NCBI RefSeq assembly: GCF_003931565.1
Contig: NZ_RRYI01000005.1
Location: forward strand, 248,001-312,000
Reading direction: 5' to 3'
Length of the DNA stretch: 64,000 bases
DNA from: Caulobacter sp. 602-1
Lineage (GTDB): Bacteria > Pseudomonadota > Alphaproteobacteria > Caulobacterales > Caulobacteraceae
Under the pieces are notes generated by a model. It was given only the letters and a program-made list of their open reading frames with translations, did not search any database and had not been told where the DNA came from. Both the position numbers and the translations under genes were made by a program. Position 1 is the stretch's first letter, and each line of letters starts with the position of its first letter. Shown here piece after piece: positions 14,759 through 24,230 of this stretch.

Positions 14759-17178
14759 CTTCCCGCGCCCGGACCTCTGTCGCCGTGTTCCAGGCCTGGT
14801 CCTATCGTTTCCCGCAGGAAGTCGAACAGACGTCGATACTGATCCCGAACATTCCCGGGACCGAGCACCACGTGGCCTTCGCCGCGGTAGGTCACCAGTA
14901 TGGCGTTCTTGGTCTGGCGATAGAGCGCGGCGAACATGCTCTGCGACTGGGAGATGTCCTTGTCGGCGTCGCCGTAGAACATCAGCACGGACGCTGTGAT
15001 CTTGTCGGCGAACAACACGGGGCTATTGCGGACATACCGCGCGGGATCCCGCCAGGGCGGAAGGTTCATCCGCGCCTGGCCGGTTTCCAGCCAGCCCGCC
15101 GAAGCCACGGTCCAGTTGCCGACCTCTGGAACGGCGTTGGCCATGGGGCCGAGCCGGCCGTAGGCGCTGATCAGGTTGGTTGTCGCCGCGCCGGCGATCA
15201 CCGCCTTGAAGCGCGAGGTTTGGCTCGCGGCCGCGAGAGCGGCATACCCGCCGTAGCTATGTCCCCAGACGGCCAGACGCGCTGGATCGACCGGCCGCTG
15301 GGTCGCCGCCGCATCCACGGCGACGAGCATCTGGTCGGCCAGGCCCTCCATGGGCTCGCGATCCTTGCGATAGGGCAGGCTGGGGATCAGCACCGCATAG
15401 CCACGCGCGACCAGCACCTGGGCGTTGGTTAGCAGTCGGGAGGCCGGCGGGAGCTGGCTGGCCGGTGGCGAGGACATGACATCGCCGGGATAGGGTATGA
15501 TCACGAGGGGGGGCTCGCGGCCCGGCCGGGCGCCGTTTGGCAGGAAGAGCCAGCTGGTCAGCGGCTCGCCATCGACGCCCTTGTGGCGGACCGGTGTCGG
15601 CGTGACGAAATCGACCCCGGCCAGATGGCTGTTGATCGTGGCCAGGACCCTCGCCGGCCCCTTGAACGGAACGAGCGACACCGTCTGGACCCCATGGGGA
15701 TCACGCCTGACGAAGACGTCGAGGTTCCGGCTGGGCGCCGTCGCCGCCAAGGTCTCCCCGGCGGCGAGGTTGGCATGGCGACCGCCCGCGATGTCCGTCA
15801 CGACCCATTCGGCGCCTTTGGCCGTCACCGTCGCCACGCCCGCCAGAGGCGGCGGCGCGTAGCCGAAGCGCTCTCCGGGTGGCGGCGCGGCCGTCGTTGT
15901 AAGATCGGCGGCGGGAGAAGACAGGCGCCGCGCTCCCTTCGCGGTAACGCGCCAGACCGCGCTGGCGCTGGCCAGCAGGAGGACCTTGGGATCGGCAGCT
16001 GCGATCCGGCCCGGCTCGGCGAGGCCGGCGACGAGCGTGTGAGCGCCGGTCGGGGTGATCCGTCGCCATGCGCGCCCTCCCGGGCCGTCAGTCAGCACGA
16101 CCGGCGCGCCGTCGAGCCACACCGCCCGCGGCAGGTCGGCGTTGTCGGCCGCTTTCTCCAGGACCGGGCGGAAACCTTGCAGGTCCAGGCGCGCCGCGAC
16201 GCCCCGCGTCGGGACCCGCCAGAACCCGCCGTCGCGCCACGGACCAGCGTCGGTGCGGGCGTAGACCAGGAGCCCGTCGCCGCGATCCGACCAGCTCAGC
16301 AAGCGCGACAGCACATCGCATGACGGGCAGGGCTCCCAGGTCTCGCCCGACGCCAAGTCGGTGAGCAACAGTCGGCGGCGACGGCCGACCGTGCCGCTGG
16401 TGGCCGGCGTGTCGTCGATAGGCTGGAGGTCTTCGCCCTCCATGATCGCCGCGACTTGGTCACCGTGGGGGGCGATCTCAAGATCGACGACATCGCCGAT
16501 GGCCAGGACGCGGCGTTGGCTGCGGGCCAGGTCGACCATGACAAGCTCGCCGGGCGGCGCCTTGGGGCGCAGGTCGCGGTAGCGACCACTGCCCATGACC
16601 GTCATCGCCGCCTCGCCGCGCGCGGCGGCGGCCCACTGGCGGGGCAACCGTTCCTGAGCGAGCCAGCCGAGACCCAGGCGCGCGTCCGGCGCGGCAGGAT
16701 TGCGCGTCGCCACCACCAGCTGGTCGTCGTTCCGCCAGGCGAGGGTCCGTCCCCAGACCGCATGTTGCGGCGACAGGTCCAGCCAGAACACCTGGCCGGT
16801 CTCGAGGTCGGCCACGCCCAGCTCCCAGGCGTGACCGACCAGGCGCAAGACCGCCAGGTGGCGGCCGGAAGGCGAGAGGGGGCCGGCGGTGTAGCCGACA
16901 CCCGGTTCGGCCAGGGGGAGGGGTCTTGCCGCGCCGTTTCTGGCGAGGTCGAAGACCTGCACCCGCCCAAGCGCCAGCCGGATGCCGTCGTCGAGATCGT
17001 AGAGCGGCGCGCTGTCCCATCGTGCCTGGGTCTGCACCACCAGCCATCTTTGGCTCGGATCGACGCTGATGGCTCCAAGCTGCTCTTGGCGCAGCAGGTG
17101 GTCCACGGTGAAGGGCTCGGCCCGAACCTGCGCGCCGAAAAGCGCGCAGGCGGCCGCCACCCCGAAGAGGGGTTTCAT
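14755..17178 (-). CDS. lasso peptide isopeptidase (S9 prolyl-oligopeptidase family)
   Basis: This 807-residue protein has a signal peptide (LFGVAAACALFGAQVRA), a beta-propeller region (about 35-510) and a C-terminal alpha/beta hydrolase. The Ser is in WGHSYGGYAAL (Ser641), the Asp in FYGDADKDIS (near 739) and the His in RGEGHVVLGP (near 769). In astexin-type clusters this family opens the isopeptide bond of the lasso peptide made next door, in the periplasm. It lies just downstream of the TonB receptor gene, convergent to the biosynthetic genes. Other peptide substrates are possible, but the context argues strongly for lasso hydrolysis. Confidence 0.9.
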   Translation of the reverse strand: MKPLFGVAAACALFGAQVRAEPFTVDHLLRQEQLGAISVDPSQRWLVVQTQARWDSAPLYDLDDGIRLALGRVQVFDLARNGAARPLPLAEPGVGYTAGPLSPSGRHLAVLRLVGHAWELGVADLETGQVFWLDLSPQHAVWGRTLAWRNDDQLVVATRNPAAPDARLGLGWLAQERLPRQWAAAARGEAAMTVMGSGRYRDLRPKAPPGELVMVDLARSQRRVLAIGDVVDLEIAPHGDQVAAIMEGEDLQPIDDTPATSGTVGRRRRLLLTDLASGETWEPCPSCDVLSRLLSWSDRGDGLLVYARTDAGPWRDGGFWRVPTRGVAARLDLQGFRPVLEKAADNADLPRAVWLDGAPVVLTDGPGGRAWRRITPTGAHTLVAGLAEPGRIAAADPKVLLLASASAVWRVTAKGARRLSSPAADLTTTAAPPPGERFGYAPPPLAGVATVTAKGAEWVVTDIAGGRHANLAAGETLAATAPSRNLDVFVRRDPHGVQTVSLVPFKGPARVLATINSHLAGVDFVTPTPVRHKGVDGEPLTSWLFLPNGARPGREPPLVIIPYPGDVMSSPPASQLPPASRLLTNAQVLVARGYAVLIPSLPYRKDREPMEGLADQMLVAVDAAATQRPVDPARLAVWGHSYGGYAALAAASQTSRFKAVIAGAATTNLISAYGRLGPMANAVPEVGNWTVASAGWLETGQARMNLPPWRDPARYVRNSPVLFADKITASVLMFYGDADKDISQSQSMFAALYRQTKNAILVTYRGEGHVVLGPGNVRDQYRRLFDFLRETIGPGLEHGDRGPGAGS

Positions 17179-17208
17179 GCCAGTCTCCTGAAAAGGCGGG
17201 GGTGGGGC

Positions 17209-20200
17209 CTACCAGGCCTTGATCAGCTGGATCGAAATCTGTCGGCCGATCGGGTCGGCGTTGGCGGGGTCGTAGGCGATCGCCAGCGGGGAGTCGTAGA
17301 AGGGCGGATCGGCGTCGAACAGGTTCTGGACGTTGAGGGCCAGCAACAGGCCGCGCCAGGCGAAGCCGGGCAGGGTGGGCCGCAACCGTACCTGCAGGTC
17401 CATTGTCGTCCAGGGCTTGATCCGGCGCCCGATCTCGTCGGCGCTGTCACCCACGTGATTGACGCCCACGGTCGTCGAGGTCGCGCCGTGGGTCCAGGTC
17501 GCCGAGACGCGGGCCCGCAGGTCGGCGGGGTAGCCGGCGCGTCCGCTCAGCTCGGTGGCCGTCGCGGTCGGCGTCACCGCGCGCCGGTAGCGCATCAGCC
17601 ATGACAAGGCCCCGTTGAAGACCACGGGATCTCCGGCGATCGAGGTGTCGTAGCTGCCCGAAAGGTCAAGGCCCCGGACCAGCAGGCTGCCGGTGTTGAC
17701 GTTGCGCGCTTCGATGATCGCCCCGTAGGTGTCGACGCCAAAGGCGCCGGTCCCAAGGGCGTGGGGATCGTTGACCAAGGCCAGGACGGCGGCGCGGTCG
17801 GCCGCGTTGCTGGCGGGATTGACCAGGGTGCGGAAAGAGACCAGCTCGGGAGAGCTGAGCGCGACGGCGATATTGTCGAGCACAGGGCGGGCGATACGGT
17901 TTTCAAACCGGGTCTGGTAGAGCGTGGCGCTCAGCCGCAGGCCGGGCGCGCGCGAGGGACGCAGCTCCAGGCCGGTCGTCCACGAGGTGGCCGTCTCCGG
18001 CTTCAGGCTGTTGTTGCCGCCCTGGAAGACAAGCGAGGGCAGTTGCCCGCCGTTCACCGGCAGCAGGATCGGGGTGATGACGTAGGGATCGTTGAGTTCG
18101 GGCAGGGCGGGCGCCCGGAACGAGGTTCCATAGCTCGCCTTCACCGTCAGGTCCTGGGCGGGCTGCCAGATCACGCCGACCTTCGGATCGGCGGTCGAGC
18201 CGACATCGTCATAGTGCTCGACCCGGCCCGCGAGGGACAGTTCCAGACGCCGAAGGCCCGGACGGGCGTTATCGGGTCCAAAGAGCGGAGCATTCAGTTC
18301 GGCATAGGCGCTGGCGACCTGGCGGTGGGTGGCGCGGGTGGTCCGTGCGACTGGCGCGTAGCCCGAAGTGAAGGTGTCGCCGCCGGTGCGCAGGGCCTCT
18401 CGCCGGATCTGGCCGCCCAAGGCCAGCCTCAGGGCGCCGCCGGGTAGGCTGAACAGCGGCCCGTCCATGGCCAGGTTTGCCGAGCGGGTCTCGCTTCGCG
18501 TCTTGTTGCGATCGTGGCCGGCGCTGATGAAGTCCAGGATGCCCCTGGGGTTGGAGCCGTGGCCGATGAAGGGATTGAGATAGCCGTCACGGGGCGCGCT
18601 GAAGGTGGTGAGCGGACTGTCGGCGCTCTGCCCCGTCGCCTCGCTAAGGAAGGTCGTGTTGAGGATCCGGCTGGACGTGCTCTCGCCCAGCTCCTGGCCG
18701 TAGGCGCCGTAGGCATTGGCCACCCAGCCGCCTGGCAGCTTGATTTCGGCTCCGAGGCTCGCGGCGAGGCTTTCCGACCGTCCCTTGACCACGCCGCCGC
18801 CCAGTTCGTTCAGGAACGAGTAGGCGATCCGCTCCGAGGCCGCGCCGGTCGGCGAGACGAAGAACGGATTGTTGGCGTTGACGACGATGTTGGCGGTCGG
18901 GGCCGAGCCGCGCGCGGTGAAGTCACGGCGGCTGAAGCGCGCGTCCGCCGACAGGGTGGCGCGCTGGCCGATGTCCTGCGCGAGACTTGCCACAAGGCTA
19001 TGGCGGGCCTGGCTGGGCAGCACCCAGTAGGCGGCGCGCTGGTTTTCGCGATTGACCGTGCCCGCGATGAAGTCGGAGGGGCGCAGGCCGACGCCGTTCT
19101 GGCCGGCGGGGATCGCATAGGTGGGCACGAGCGTGCCCTGGGCGTTGGGGCGAAGGATGTTGCCCGGCTGGCTGTAGGTCGTTCGGCGGCGGTCCGTTCC
19201 GCCCCAGGCGCGCAGGTCGGCGTTGCCGGTATAGGCGCGATCGAGGCCGGCCAGCGCGTCGTGTCCGGCATACTCATAGGCCAGCAGGGCGTGGCCCTGC
19301 GCCCAGGTGCGGCCGATCGCCTGGCCGAACTGGTATTGATGATAGCCGCCCTGGGTCGCCCGGCCGGCCAGCATGCGGGTCTCAGCGCCGTCCAGGTCGG
19401 TCCGCAGCCTGACATTGACGACCCCGCCGACCGCGTCCGATCCATAGAGCGCCGAGGCGCCGTCCAGCAGAACTTCGACCCGCGCGGTGGCCACCATCGG
19501 GATCGACGACAGGTCGGCGAAATCGCCGTTGAAGCCTGAGCCGGCCATGCGCCGGCCGTCGACCAGCACGAGGGTGGCGTTGGCGCCGAGACCGCGCAGG
19601 TTGACGCCCGTGCCGCGCGTTAGGTTGGTGCCGTTGACGTCGCCGCCGGTTTGGGCCGAGTCCTCGCTGGCGACGCCGCCGAACGCCTGGGGCAGCGCCG
19701 CCAGGGCTTCGGCCACGCTGGCGTACCCGGCGCGGTCGATGTCGTCGCGCCCCAGGACCACGACGGGCGAGGCGGTGTCCTTGACGCCGCGAATGTGCGA
19801 CCCGACCACGATCTCCGCCACGGTGTAGGGCTCCTCGGCGGGGGGCGCCGCGGGCGCGGGCGACGGAGCCTGGCTGACGTCGGCGGCGGGGACGCCTTCG
19901 CTAACGGCCCGCGCCAGCGGGGCGGTCGAAATCGGCACGCGCCTCGGGCGCAGGATCAGCACGCCGGGCTTGGCCTCGACGATCTCGATGCCGCTGCCAG
20001 TCAGCATCTGCTCCAGCGCCTGGCGCGCGGTGTAGACGCCCTGCACCGGCGGCGCGGTTTTGCCCGCCACCAGCGCGTTCTCGAACAGGATGCGAACCTT
20101 GGTCTGCGTCGCCAGGCTCATCAGCGAGCGGTCCAGGGCTCCGGCCTGGACGGTCACGCGCACCGGCGGCTCCGCCGCCCGGGCCGCGGTCATCGGCGCG

Positions 20201-20271
20201 GCCGACAGCACGGCCGCACCCATCAAGGCGAAGATCGACGATCCCCTGAACAAGTTTCCTGCTCGCCTCAT
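17209..20271 (-). CDS. TonB-dependent outer-membrane receptor with STN signalling domain
   Basis: This 1020-residue receptor has a signal peptide (ALMGAAVLSAAPMTAARA), an STN domain (about 35-110, with VQGVYTARQALEQMLTGSG) for signalling to FecR, a plug domain (about 160-290, with VVVLGRDDIDRAGYASVAEAL) and a 22-strand type barrel whose last residues are QISIQLIKAW. It probably imports the lasso peptide or a related peptide across the outer membrane. The ATG at 20271 is chosen since it precedes the signal peptide; the frame is open to 20433. Its neighbours are the isopeptidase, FecR and the ECF sigma factor, in one direction. Confidence 0.93.
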   Translation of the reverse strand: MRRAGNLFRGSSIFALMGAAVLSAAPMTAARAAEPPVRVTVQAGALDRSLMSLATQTKVRILFENALVAGKTAPPVQGVYTARQALEQMLTGSGIEIVEAKPGVLILRPRRVPISTAPLARAVSEGVPAADVSQAPSPAPAAPPAEEPYTVAEIVVGSHIRGVKDTASPVVVLGRDDIDRAGYASVAEALAALPQAFGGVASEDSAQTGGDVNGTNLTRGTGVNLRGLGANATLVLVDGRRMAGSGFNGDFADLSSIPMVATARVEVLLDGASALYGSDAVGGVVNVRLRTDLDGAETRMLAGRATQGGYHQYQFGQAIGRTWAQGHALLAYEYAGHDALAGLDRAYTGNADLRAWGGTDRRRTTYSQPGNILRPNAQGTLVPTYAIPAGQNGVGLRPSDFIAGTVNRENQRAAYWVLPSQARHSLVASLAQDIGQRATLSADARFSRRDFTARGSAPTANIVVNANNPFFVSPTGAASERIAYSFLNELGGGVVKGRSESLAASLGAEIKLPGGWVANAYGAYGQELGESTSSRILNTTFLSEATGQSADSPLTTFSAPRDGYLNPFIGHGSNPRGILDFISAGHDRNKTRSETRSANLAMDGPLFSLPGGALRLALGGQIRREALRTGGDTFTSGYAPVARTTRATHRQVASAYAELNAPLFGPDNARPGLRRLELSLAGRVEHYDDVGSTADPKVGVIWQPAQDLTVKASYGTSFRAPALPELNDPYVITPILLPVNGGQLPSLVFQGGNNSLKPETATSWTTGLELRPSRAPGLRLSATLYQTRFENRIARPVLDNIAVALSSPELVSFRTLVNPASNAADRAAVLALVNDPHALGTGAFGVDTYGAIIEARNVNTGSLLVRGLDLSGSYDTSIAGDPVVFNGALSWLMRYRRAVTPTATATELSGRAGYPADLRARVSATWTHGATSTTVGVNHVGDSADEIGRRIKPWTTMDLQVRLRPTLPGFAWRGLLLALNVQNLFDADPPFYDSPLAIAYDPANADPIGRQISIQLIKAW

Positions 20272-20389
20272 GACGTTTCCCCCTGCGACGACGGGCGCTT
20301 CGAAGGAAGGGCTGGAACCGTCGTGGCTATGGGGGTGAGACGCGGGGGATGGCATCCCTTGGTAGTGACCCTGTGAAAAATTTATGACG

Positions 20390-21388
20390 TCAGGCGGCGG
20401 GCCCGCGGGCGGTGCTGAGCTCGAGGCCGCCACCCAATCGTGGACTGGCCTTCAGGCCATAGAGCTTGGTGACGGCGGCGACGAAGTCCCCGGTATCGCC
20501 GGTGGGGAAGACGCCGCTGACCCGGCGGTCCGCGGGAACCCCGGCGCCCAGGATGATCTTCTGGCGCGTGTAGCGATTGATCTCGGTCACGGCGTCGGCC
20601 AGCGATACGTCCTGGAACGCCACATAGCCCGTCGTCCAGGCGGTGGTCGCCGGCACGTCCACGGCGGTGGGGCGGGTCAATTTGGCGCGCGCGCCGAGGT
20701 CGAGCGACTGACCGGGGGCGAGCATCCAGTCCTTGCCGCCGGCGGAGCCGTCATGGACGGCCACCTTGCCTTCGGCCAGCGTGACGCGCACGTCGCCGGG
20801 GTCGCGGCGCACGTCGAACTTTGTGCCGACGGCGCGGACCTGGGTGGCGCCGGCCGCGACGATGAACGGACGCCGGGTGTCATGGGCCACCTCGAAGAAG
20901 GCCTGGCCGCGCAGGAGTTCGACGCGGCGCACGTCGCCCGTGAAGCGCACCCGCAGCCGGGTGTCGGTGTTGAGCCGCACCCGCGAGCCGTCGTCGAGCC
21001 GCGCGTTCAGCTGCTCGCCCACGCCCGTGGAATAGGTGGGGGCGGTGAGGGCCAGCCATCCAATGAACGACGCGGCGACGACGCCGGCCAGACCGAGCAC
21101 GGGACCCCACGCCCTCGGCTTGAGCCGCGGAAAGGCCCATCTGTCGCGCCGCTCAGGCGGGCGGGCGCGCGCTTCGCGCGTCGCCGCCATGATTTCGGGG
21201 TCATCCACCAGGCCGCGCACGGCGCGGCTGATGTCCTCGATCCGATTGTAGGCGGCGAGATTCAGCGGATCGCGACGCCACTCGGCAAAGGCGGTCAGGT
21301 CCTCGTTCTCGACGCGGGTTTGGCTGAGGCGCGAAAACCAGTCAGCCGCCTCGCGCTCGACCCGCGCTCCTTGTCGATCTTCGAGCAT
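20390..21388 (-). CDS. FecR-family anti-sigma/sigma regulator
   Basis: This 332-residue inner-membrane protein has an N-terminal cytoplasmic domain (AADWFSRLSQTR, FAEWRRDPLNLAAYNRIE), one membrane span (about 88-106, VLGLAGVVAASFIGWLAL), and a periplasmic FecR domain with RVELLRGQAFFEVAHD and VRAVGTKFDVRR, then an STN-like tail (TGYVAFQDVSLADAVTEINR). It carries the signal from the receptor STN domain to the ECF sigma factor, whose gene ends 14 bases upstream. The start is set at 21388, though the frame is open far upstream. Confidence 0.92.
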   Translation of the reverse strand: MLEDRQGARVEREAADWFSRLSQTRVENEDLTAFAEWRRDPLNLAAYNRIEDISRAVRGLVDDPEIMAATREARARPPERRDRWAFPRLKPRAWGPVLGLAGVVAASFIGWLALTAPTYSTGVGEQLNARLDDGSRVRLNTDTRLRVRFTGDVRRVELLRGQAFFEVAHDTRRPFIVAAGATQVRAVGTKFDVRRDPGDVRVTLAEGKVAVHDGSAGGKDWMLAPGQSLDLGARAKLTRPTAVDVPATTAWTTGYVAFQDVSLADAVTEINRYTRQKIILGAGVPADRRVSGVFPTGDTGDFVAAVTKLYGLKASPRLGGGLELSTARGPAA

Positions 21389-21402
21389 GACGAGCTTCCG
21401 CC

Positions 21403-21909
21403 TTAGCCGCGCATTGCCGATGCAGTGAGCGCCAGGGCCCTGCGCATCCGGTGGTGGACGGTCGTTACGGGGATATTCCGCAACGTCGCGATCTCCTGAT
21501 AGGTCAGACCCTGGATATGGTTCAGGAGGAAAACATCGCGCAACTCTGGCGGTAGGGCCAGCACGATCTGCTTGAGGGTGACCATCTGGTCCTGCGACGG
21601 GGCCAGCGGTTCGGATGGCACGGCGGCGGGATCGCCGTTCACCGCGGTCTCCAGGCGCTGGCGACGCAGCCGGTCTCGCGCCAGGTTGTCGGCGATCCGC
21701 ATCAGGAAAGCCTTGGGGTGACGCACTTCGCCGGCGACATCGTAGGGCGCGGCGCGCAGGTATGTTTCCTGTGCGACCTCGTCCGCCAATTCGCGGCCAT
21801 AGCGCCGGCGGAGGGCGCCGCGCAGCCAGCGATCGTAGCGCCGGAACAGCGAGTCGAGCGATGCGGTGATGTCCGCCGAGGACGCGGCGGGCGGGGCAGA
21901 ACCGTCCAC
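21403..21909 (-). CDS. ECF RNA polymerase sigma factor (FecI type)
   Basis: This 168-residue sigma factor has region 2 (about 15-85, with DEVAQETYLRA and HPKAFLMRIADNLARDRLRR) and region 4 (about 110-160, with LPPELRDVFLLNHIQGLTYQ and an HTH in IPVTTVHHRMRRAL). With FecR it should turn on the receptor and isopeptidase genes when ligand binds the receptor. It starts with GTG, and an inverted repeat lies 17 bases upstream. Confidence 0.93.
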   Translation of the reverse strand: MDGSAPPAASSADITASLDSLFRRYDRWLRGALRRRYGRELADEVAQETYLRAAPYDVAGEVRHPKAFLMRIADNLARDRLRRQRLETAVNGDPAAVPSEPLAPSQDQMVTLKQIVLALPPELRDVFLLNHIQGLTYQEIATLRNIPVTTVHHRMRRALALTASAMRG

Positions 21910-21925
21910 GGTAAGGATCCCAACC

Positions 21926-21948
21926 TAGGATTGCCCCACAGAATCCTA
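21926..21948. promoter_or_regulatory. inverted repeat TAGGATT-N9-AATCCTA before the ECF sigma gene
   Basis: TAGGATT at 21926-21932 and AATCCTA at 21942-21948 are exact reverse complements, 17 bases before the GTG of the sigma gene. The spacing suits a dimeric regulator; it may also overlap the promoter. Confidence 0.55.
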
Positions 21949-22063
21949 TGGAATATGTGACATTAAAAGTCATATTTCATGTAAATGTGCATTTCTGTGT
22001 CCTTAGGTCGGCTGTGGCGCTGCCGGACATTCCCTGCTCCCGAAGTTTGGAGTGAGCAGGTCG

Positions 22064-22402
22064 ATGTCGACGTTGCGCCGGCAGGTAGGAGCGATGGTTC
22101 GCCATCATCGCGAGCGCGCCGGTCTCACTCAGGCCGAACTTGCTGATCGCGTCGGCAAAGCGCTGGAGACGATCGGACGGATCGAGCGGGGTCAGGCAGC
22201 GCCGAGCTTCGATACGCTCGAAAGCTTCGCCAAAGTGCTCGAAGTCGATGCTCGTGACTTCTTCGGATCTGGCGAGTTCGCAGCAAAAGCTCGTAGGAGT
22301 GATCCGTTGCCACGTGTCCTCGATCGACTCGCAGGTTTGAGCGACGAAGACATCGAATGGGCGGACAAGTTGCTCACCTTGGCGCTTAGCCGGAAAGCTT
22401 GA
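22064..22402 (+). CDS. Xre-family HTH regulator
   Basis: This 112-residue protein has a Cro/C1-type HTH (about 5-60): VRHHRERAGLTQAELADRVG and ETIGRIERGQAAPSFDTLES. The short C-terminal tail is helical (LSDEDIEWADKLLTLAL). It likely regulates the transfer genes downstream. The ATG at 22064 is preferred; a GTG at 22052 is also possible. Confidence 0.85.
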   Translation: MSTLRRQVGAMVRHHRERAGLTQAELADRVGKALETIGRIERGQAAPSFDTLESFAKVLEVDARDFFGSGEFAAKARRSDPLPRVLDRLAGLSDEDIEWADKLLTLALSRKA

Positions 22403-22551
22403 GGCTGACGTAGAGCTACGCAGGAGCGCGCGGGCTTTTGGGCTGAAACGCACGGTCGATCGGCGAAAGATCGGCAGAAGATTATCCGTAAGATGACGAA
22501 CGGCGCCGCTACCTGGCGCAGCAGGGTTGATTTCCACGGCTCAGCTATGAG

Positions 22552-23346
22552 TTGGTGGAAGGCTTCTGGCGCCATGGCCGCATGGCCGCGCCGCTTGCCC
22601 GATCGGGACCGGATGGGCCGCCGGGCGGCGGGGGCGATGGCGGCTGGCCGTCGCTCTGCCGGCTTACGGTACCCGGCTTCGCCTGGGAATTCTTGCGCCG
22701 AAATCCCGATTATCGCGCCGAGTTCGCGCGCGGTGGGACACCGGATGGGGCAGGGGAGGCCCGCCTGAGCGACCGCTGGGGTCTGCGATTTCCAGTCGAT
22801 CCGGCGCTGCCGGCCGCGCGGGCGGAGGTCTTCTGGCGGGAGGATGTCGCGCCGGGCCTCGTCATTCGGATGATCGCTGACGCGGCAGGGCAGGGGCGTC
22901 CGGCGCGGGCGCCGCAGGTTCCGGGGCGTCCGCGACGGGACGAAGACGGGCTGCACCTGCGGCTGGCGGCCGGCCTTCAACTGCTGCTCCGGGGTGAGGC
23001 GCGGCCCGACGGGCCCGTGCTGGTCGTGCTGAGCTTCGACCAGGACTTTGGCCTGCGGGTGCGCGCCGTCGAGGCCTTGCAGCGCATGGCGACGGGGCGT
23101 GGGCAGCCGCGTTCGCGTCTGACGTCCGCCCAGCGCACGCGCCTGGCCCGCAGCCTGGTGGCGCTCGATGGGGCGCTGCGCGAGGACAGCTATCGCGACA
23201 TCGCCCGGACGATCTTCGGCGCCGAGGCGCTCGAGCGGGAGGACTGGCGCACCGCCTCGGTCAGGGACGTGACCATCCGCCTGGTGCGGACCGGCAAGGG
23301 CCTCATGCGCGGCGGCTATCTCAAGCTTCTCCGGCTGGGCCTCTAG
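22552..23346 (+). CDS. DUF2285 domain protein (element regulator)
   Basis: A protein of up to 264 residues with the segment GFAWEFLRRNPDYRAEFA near 45-60 and a C-terminal DUF2285 domain (about 165-264, SYRDIARTIFGAEALEREDW and LVRTGKGLMRGGYLKLLRL). Members occur in transfer regions of proteobacterial ICEs and are thought to be DNA-binding regulators. The start is uncertain: the frame begins with TTG/GTG at 22552-22557, and the Gly/Pro-rich N-terminus before residue 30 may not be translated. Confidence 0.75.
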   Translation: MVEGFWRHGRMAAPLARSGPDGPPGGGGDGGWPSLCRLTVPGFAWEFLRRNPDYRAEFARGGTPDGAGEARLSDRWGLRFPVDPALPAARAEVFWREDVAPGLVIRMIADAAGQGRPARAPQVPGRPRRDEDGLHLRLAAGLQLLLRGEARPDGPVLVVLSFDQDFGLRVRAVEALQRMATGRGQPRSRLTSAQRTRLARSLVALDGALREDSYRDIARTIFGAEALEREDWRTASVRDVTIRLVRTGKGLMRGGYLKLLRLGL

Positions 23347-23475
23347 CGGGCCCTCGGGGTGGCGAAAGCGGCACCCCCGGTCTTCGCCATCCCTGGAGCC
23401 GCCGCTGGTTCGCCAAGGTGACCGGGTCACGACGGGGCCACGCCAGGCCGCGCCGGCAGCACCCGGAACCCACCC

Positions 23476-23763
23476 ATGTCTCAGCCGACATCGGTCATGC
23501 CGCCCCGGCATCTGACCACGCCCGAAGCCGCGCGCTTTTTGAGCCTCTCGACGCGCACCCTGGAGAAGCACCGGACCTACGGGACAGGGCCGACCTATCG
23601 CAAGATCGGTGGGCGGGTGATCTACACCCTCGTTGATCTTGAGGCCTGGACGGCGCGGGGCGCGCGCACCTCGACCAGCGAGATCACCGCCGACGAGGTG
23701 CGGCCGGCCAAGCGGCACGCCGCCATCTCGCCGGCCTACGCCAAGTCGGACGGCGGCCGATGA
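23476..23763 (+). CDS. small HTH protein (AlpA/excisionase-like)
   Basis: This 95-residue protein carries a winged HTH of the AlpA/MerR type: HLTTPEAARFLSLSTRTLEKHRTYGTG, then YRKIGGRVIYTLVDLEAW, the usual signature. It probably controls excision or transfer. Its stop codon overlaps the DUF2840 start (ATGA), so the two are translationally coupled. Confidence 0.88.
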   Translation: MSQPTSVMPPRHLTTPEAARFLSLSTRTLEKHRTYGTGPTYRKIGGRVIYTLVDLEAWTARGARTSTSEITADEVRPAKRHAAISPAYAKSDGGR

Positions 23764-24230
23764 TTGGCCCGGACGATACGCAGGTCGAACTGCTGTGGCT
23801 GGAGGGGCAGATCGAGCGGTGGATCCGATTTGGTCGCTTGTCCGGTGAGCGGCTGATCGACCGCCGTCGTCGCATCGTCGGCTTCGCGCCGGGCGCGGTG
23901 TTCGCCTTCGTTCGCTGGCGCAGCGGCGACTACGGCACCGTGGAGTCCAGGATCACGATCATGCGCGCCGTCGGCCCGCGCGCGGCCTTCACCACCGTGC
24001 CCCTGGTTGCACCGGGCGCGGAGTTGCTTCTGGACATCGCCGGCTGGCCCAAGGTGCAGGCCGTACTCGCCGCGATCGATACGGTCGAGCTGACCGGCGT
24101 GCGGCCGGAGGACGCCGCGCCGGACCATTGGCGTCATGTCCACAGCCGGATCTTGGTCGGTCTCGCGCCCCGGACATACAATCGGATGCGTCACCGGGCA
24201 TGGCGGTTGCGCCAGGGAATGGGGCTGTGA
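23760..24230 (+). CDS. DUF2840 family protein
   Basis: This 156-residue protein belongs to DUF2840, a family of unknown function confined to conjugative elements and placed just before traF. Visible features are TQVELLWLEGQIERWIRFGR, FAPGAVFAFVRWRSGDYGT and a basic end YNRMRHRAWRLRQGMGL. Neighbour overlaps (ATGA at the start, gTGA at the end) show that it is part of the transfer operon. Confidence 0.85.
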   Translation: MIGPDDTQVELLWLEGQIERWIRFGRLSGERLIDRRRRIVGFAPGAVFAFVRWRSGDYGTVESRITIMRAVGPRAAFTTVPLVAPGAELLLDIAGWPKVQAVLAAIDTVELTGVRPEDAAPDHWRHVHSRILVGLAPRTYNRMRHRAWRLRQGMGL

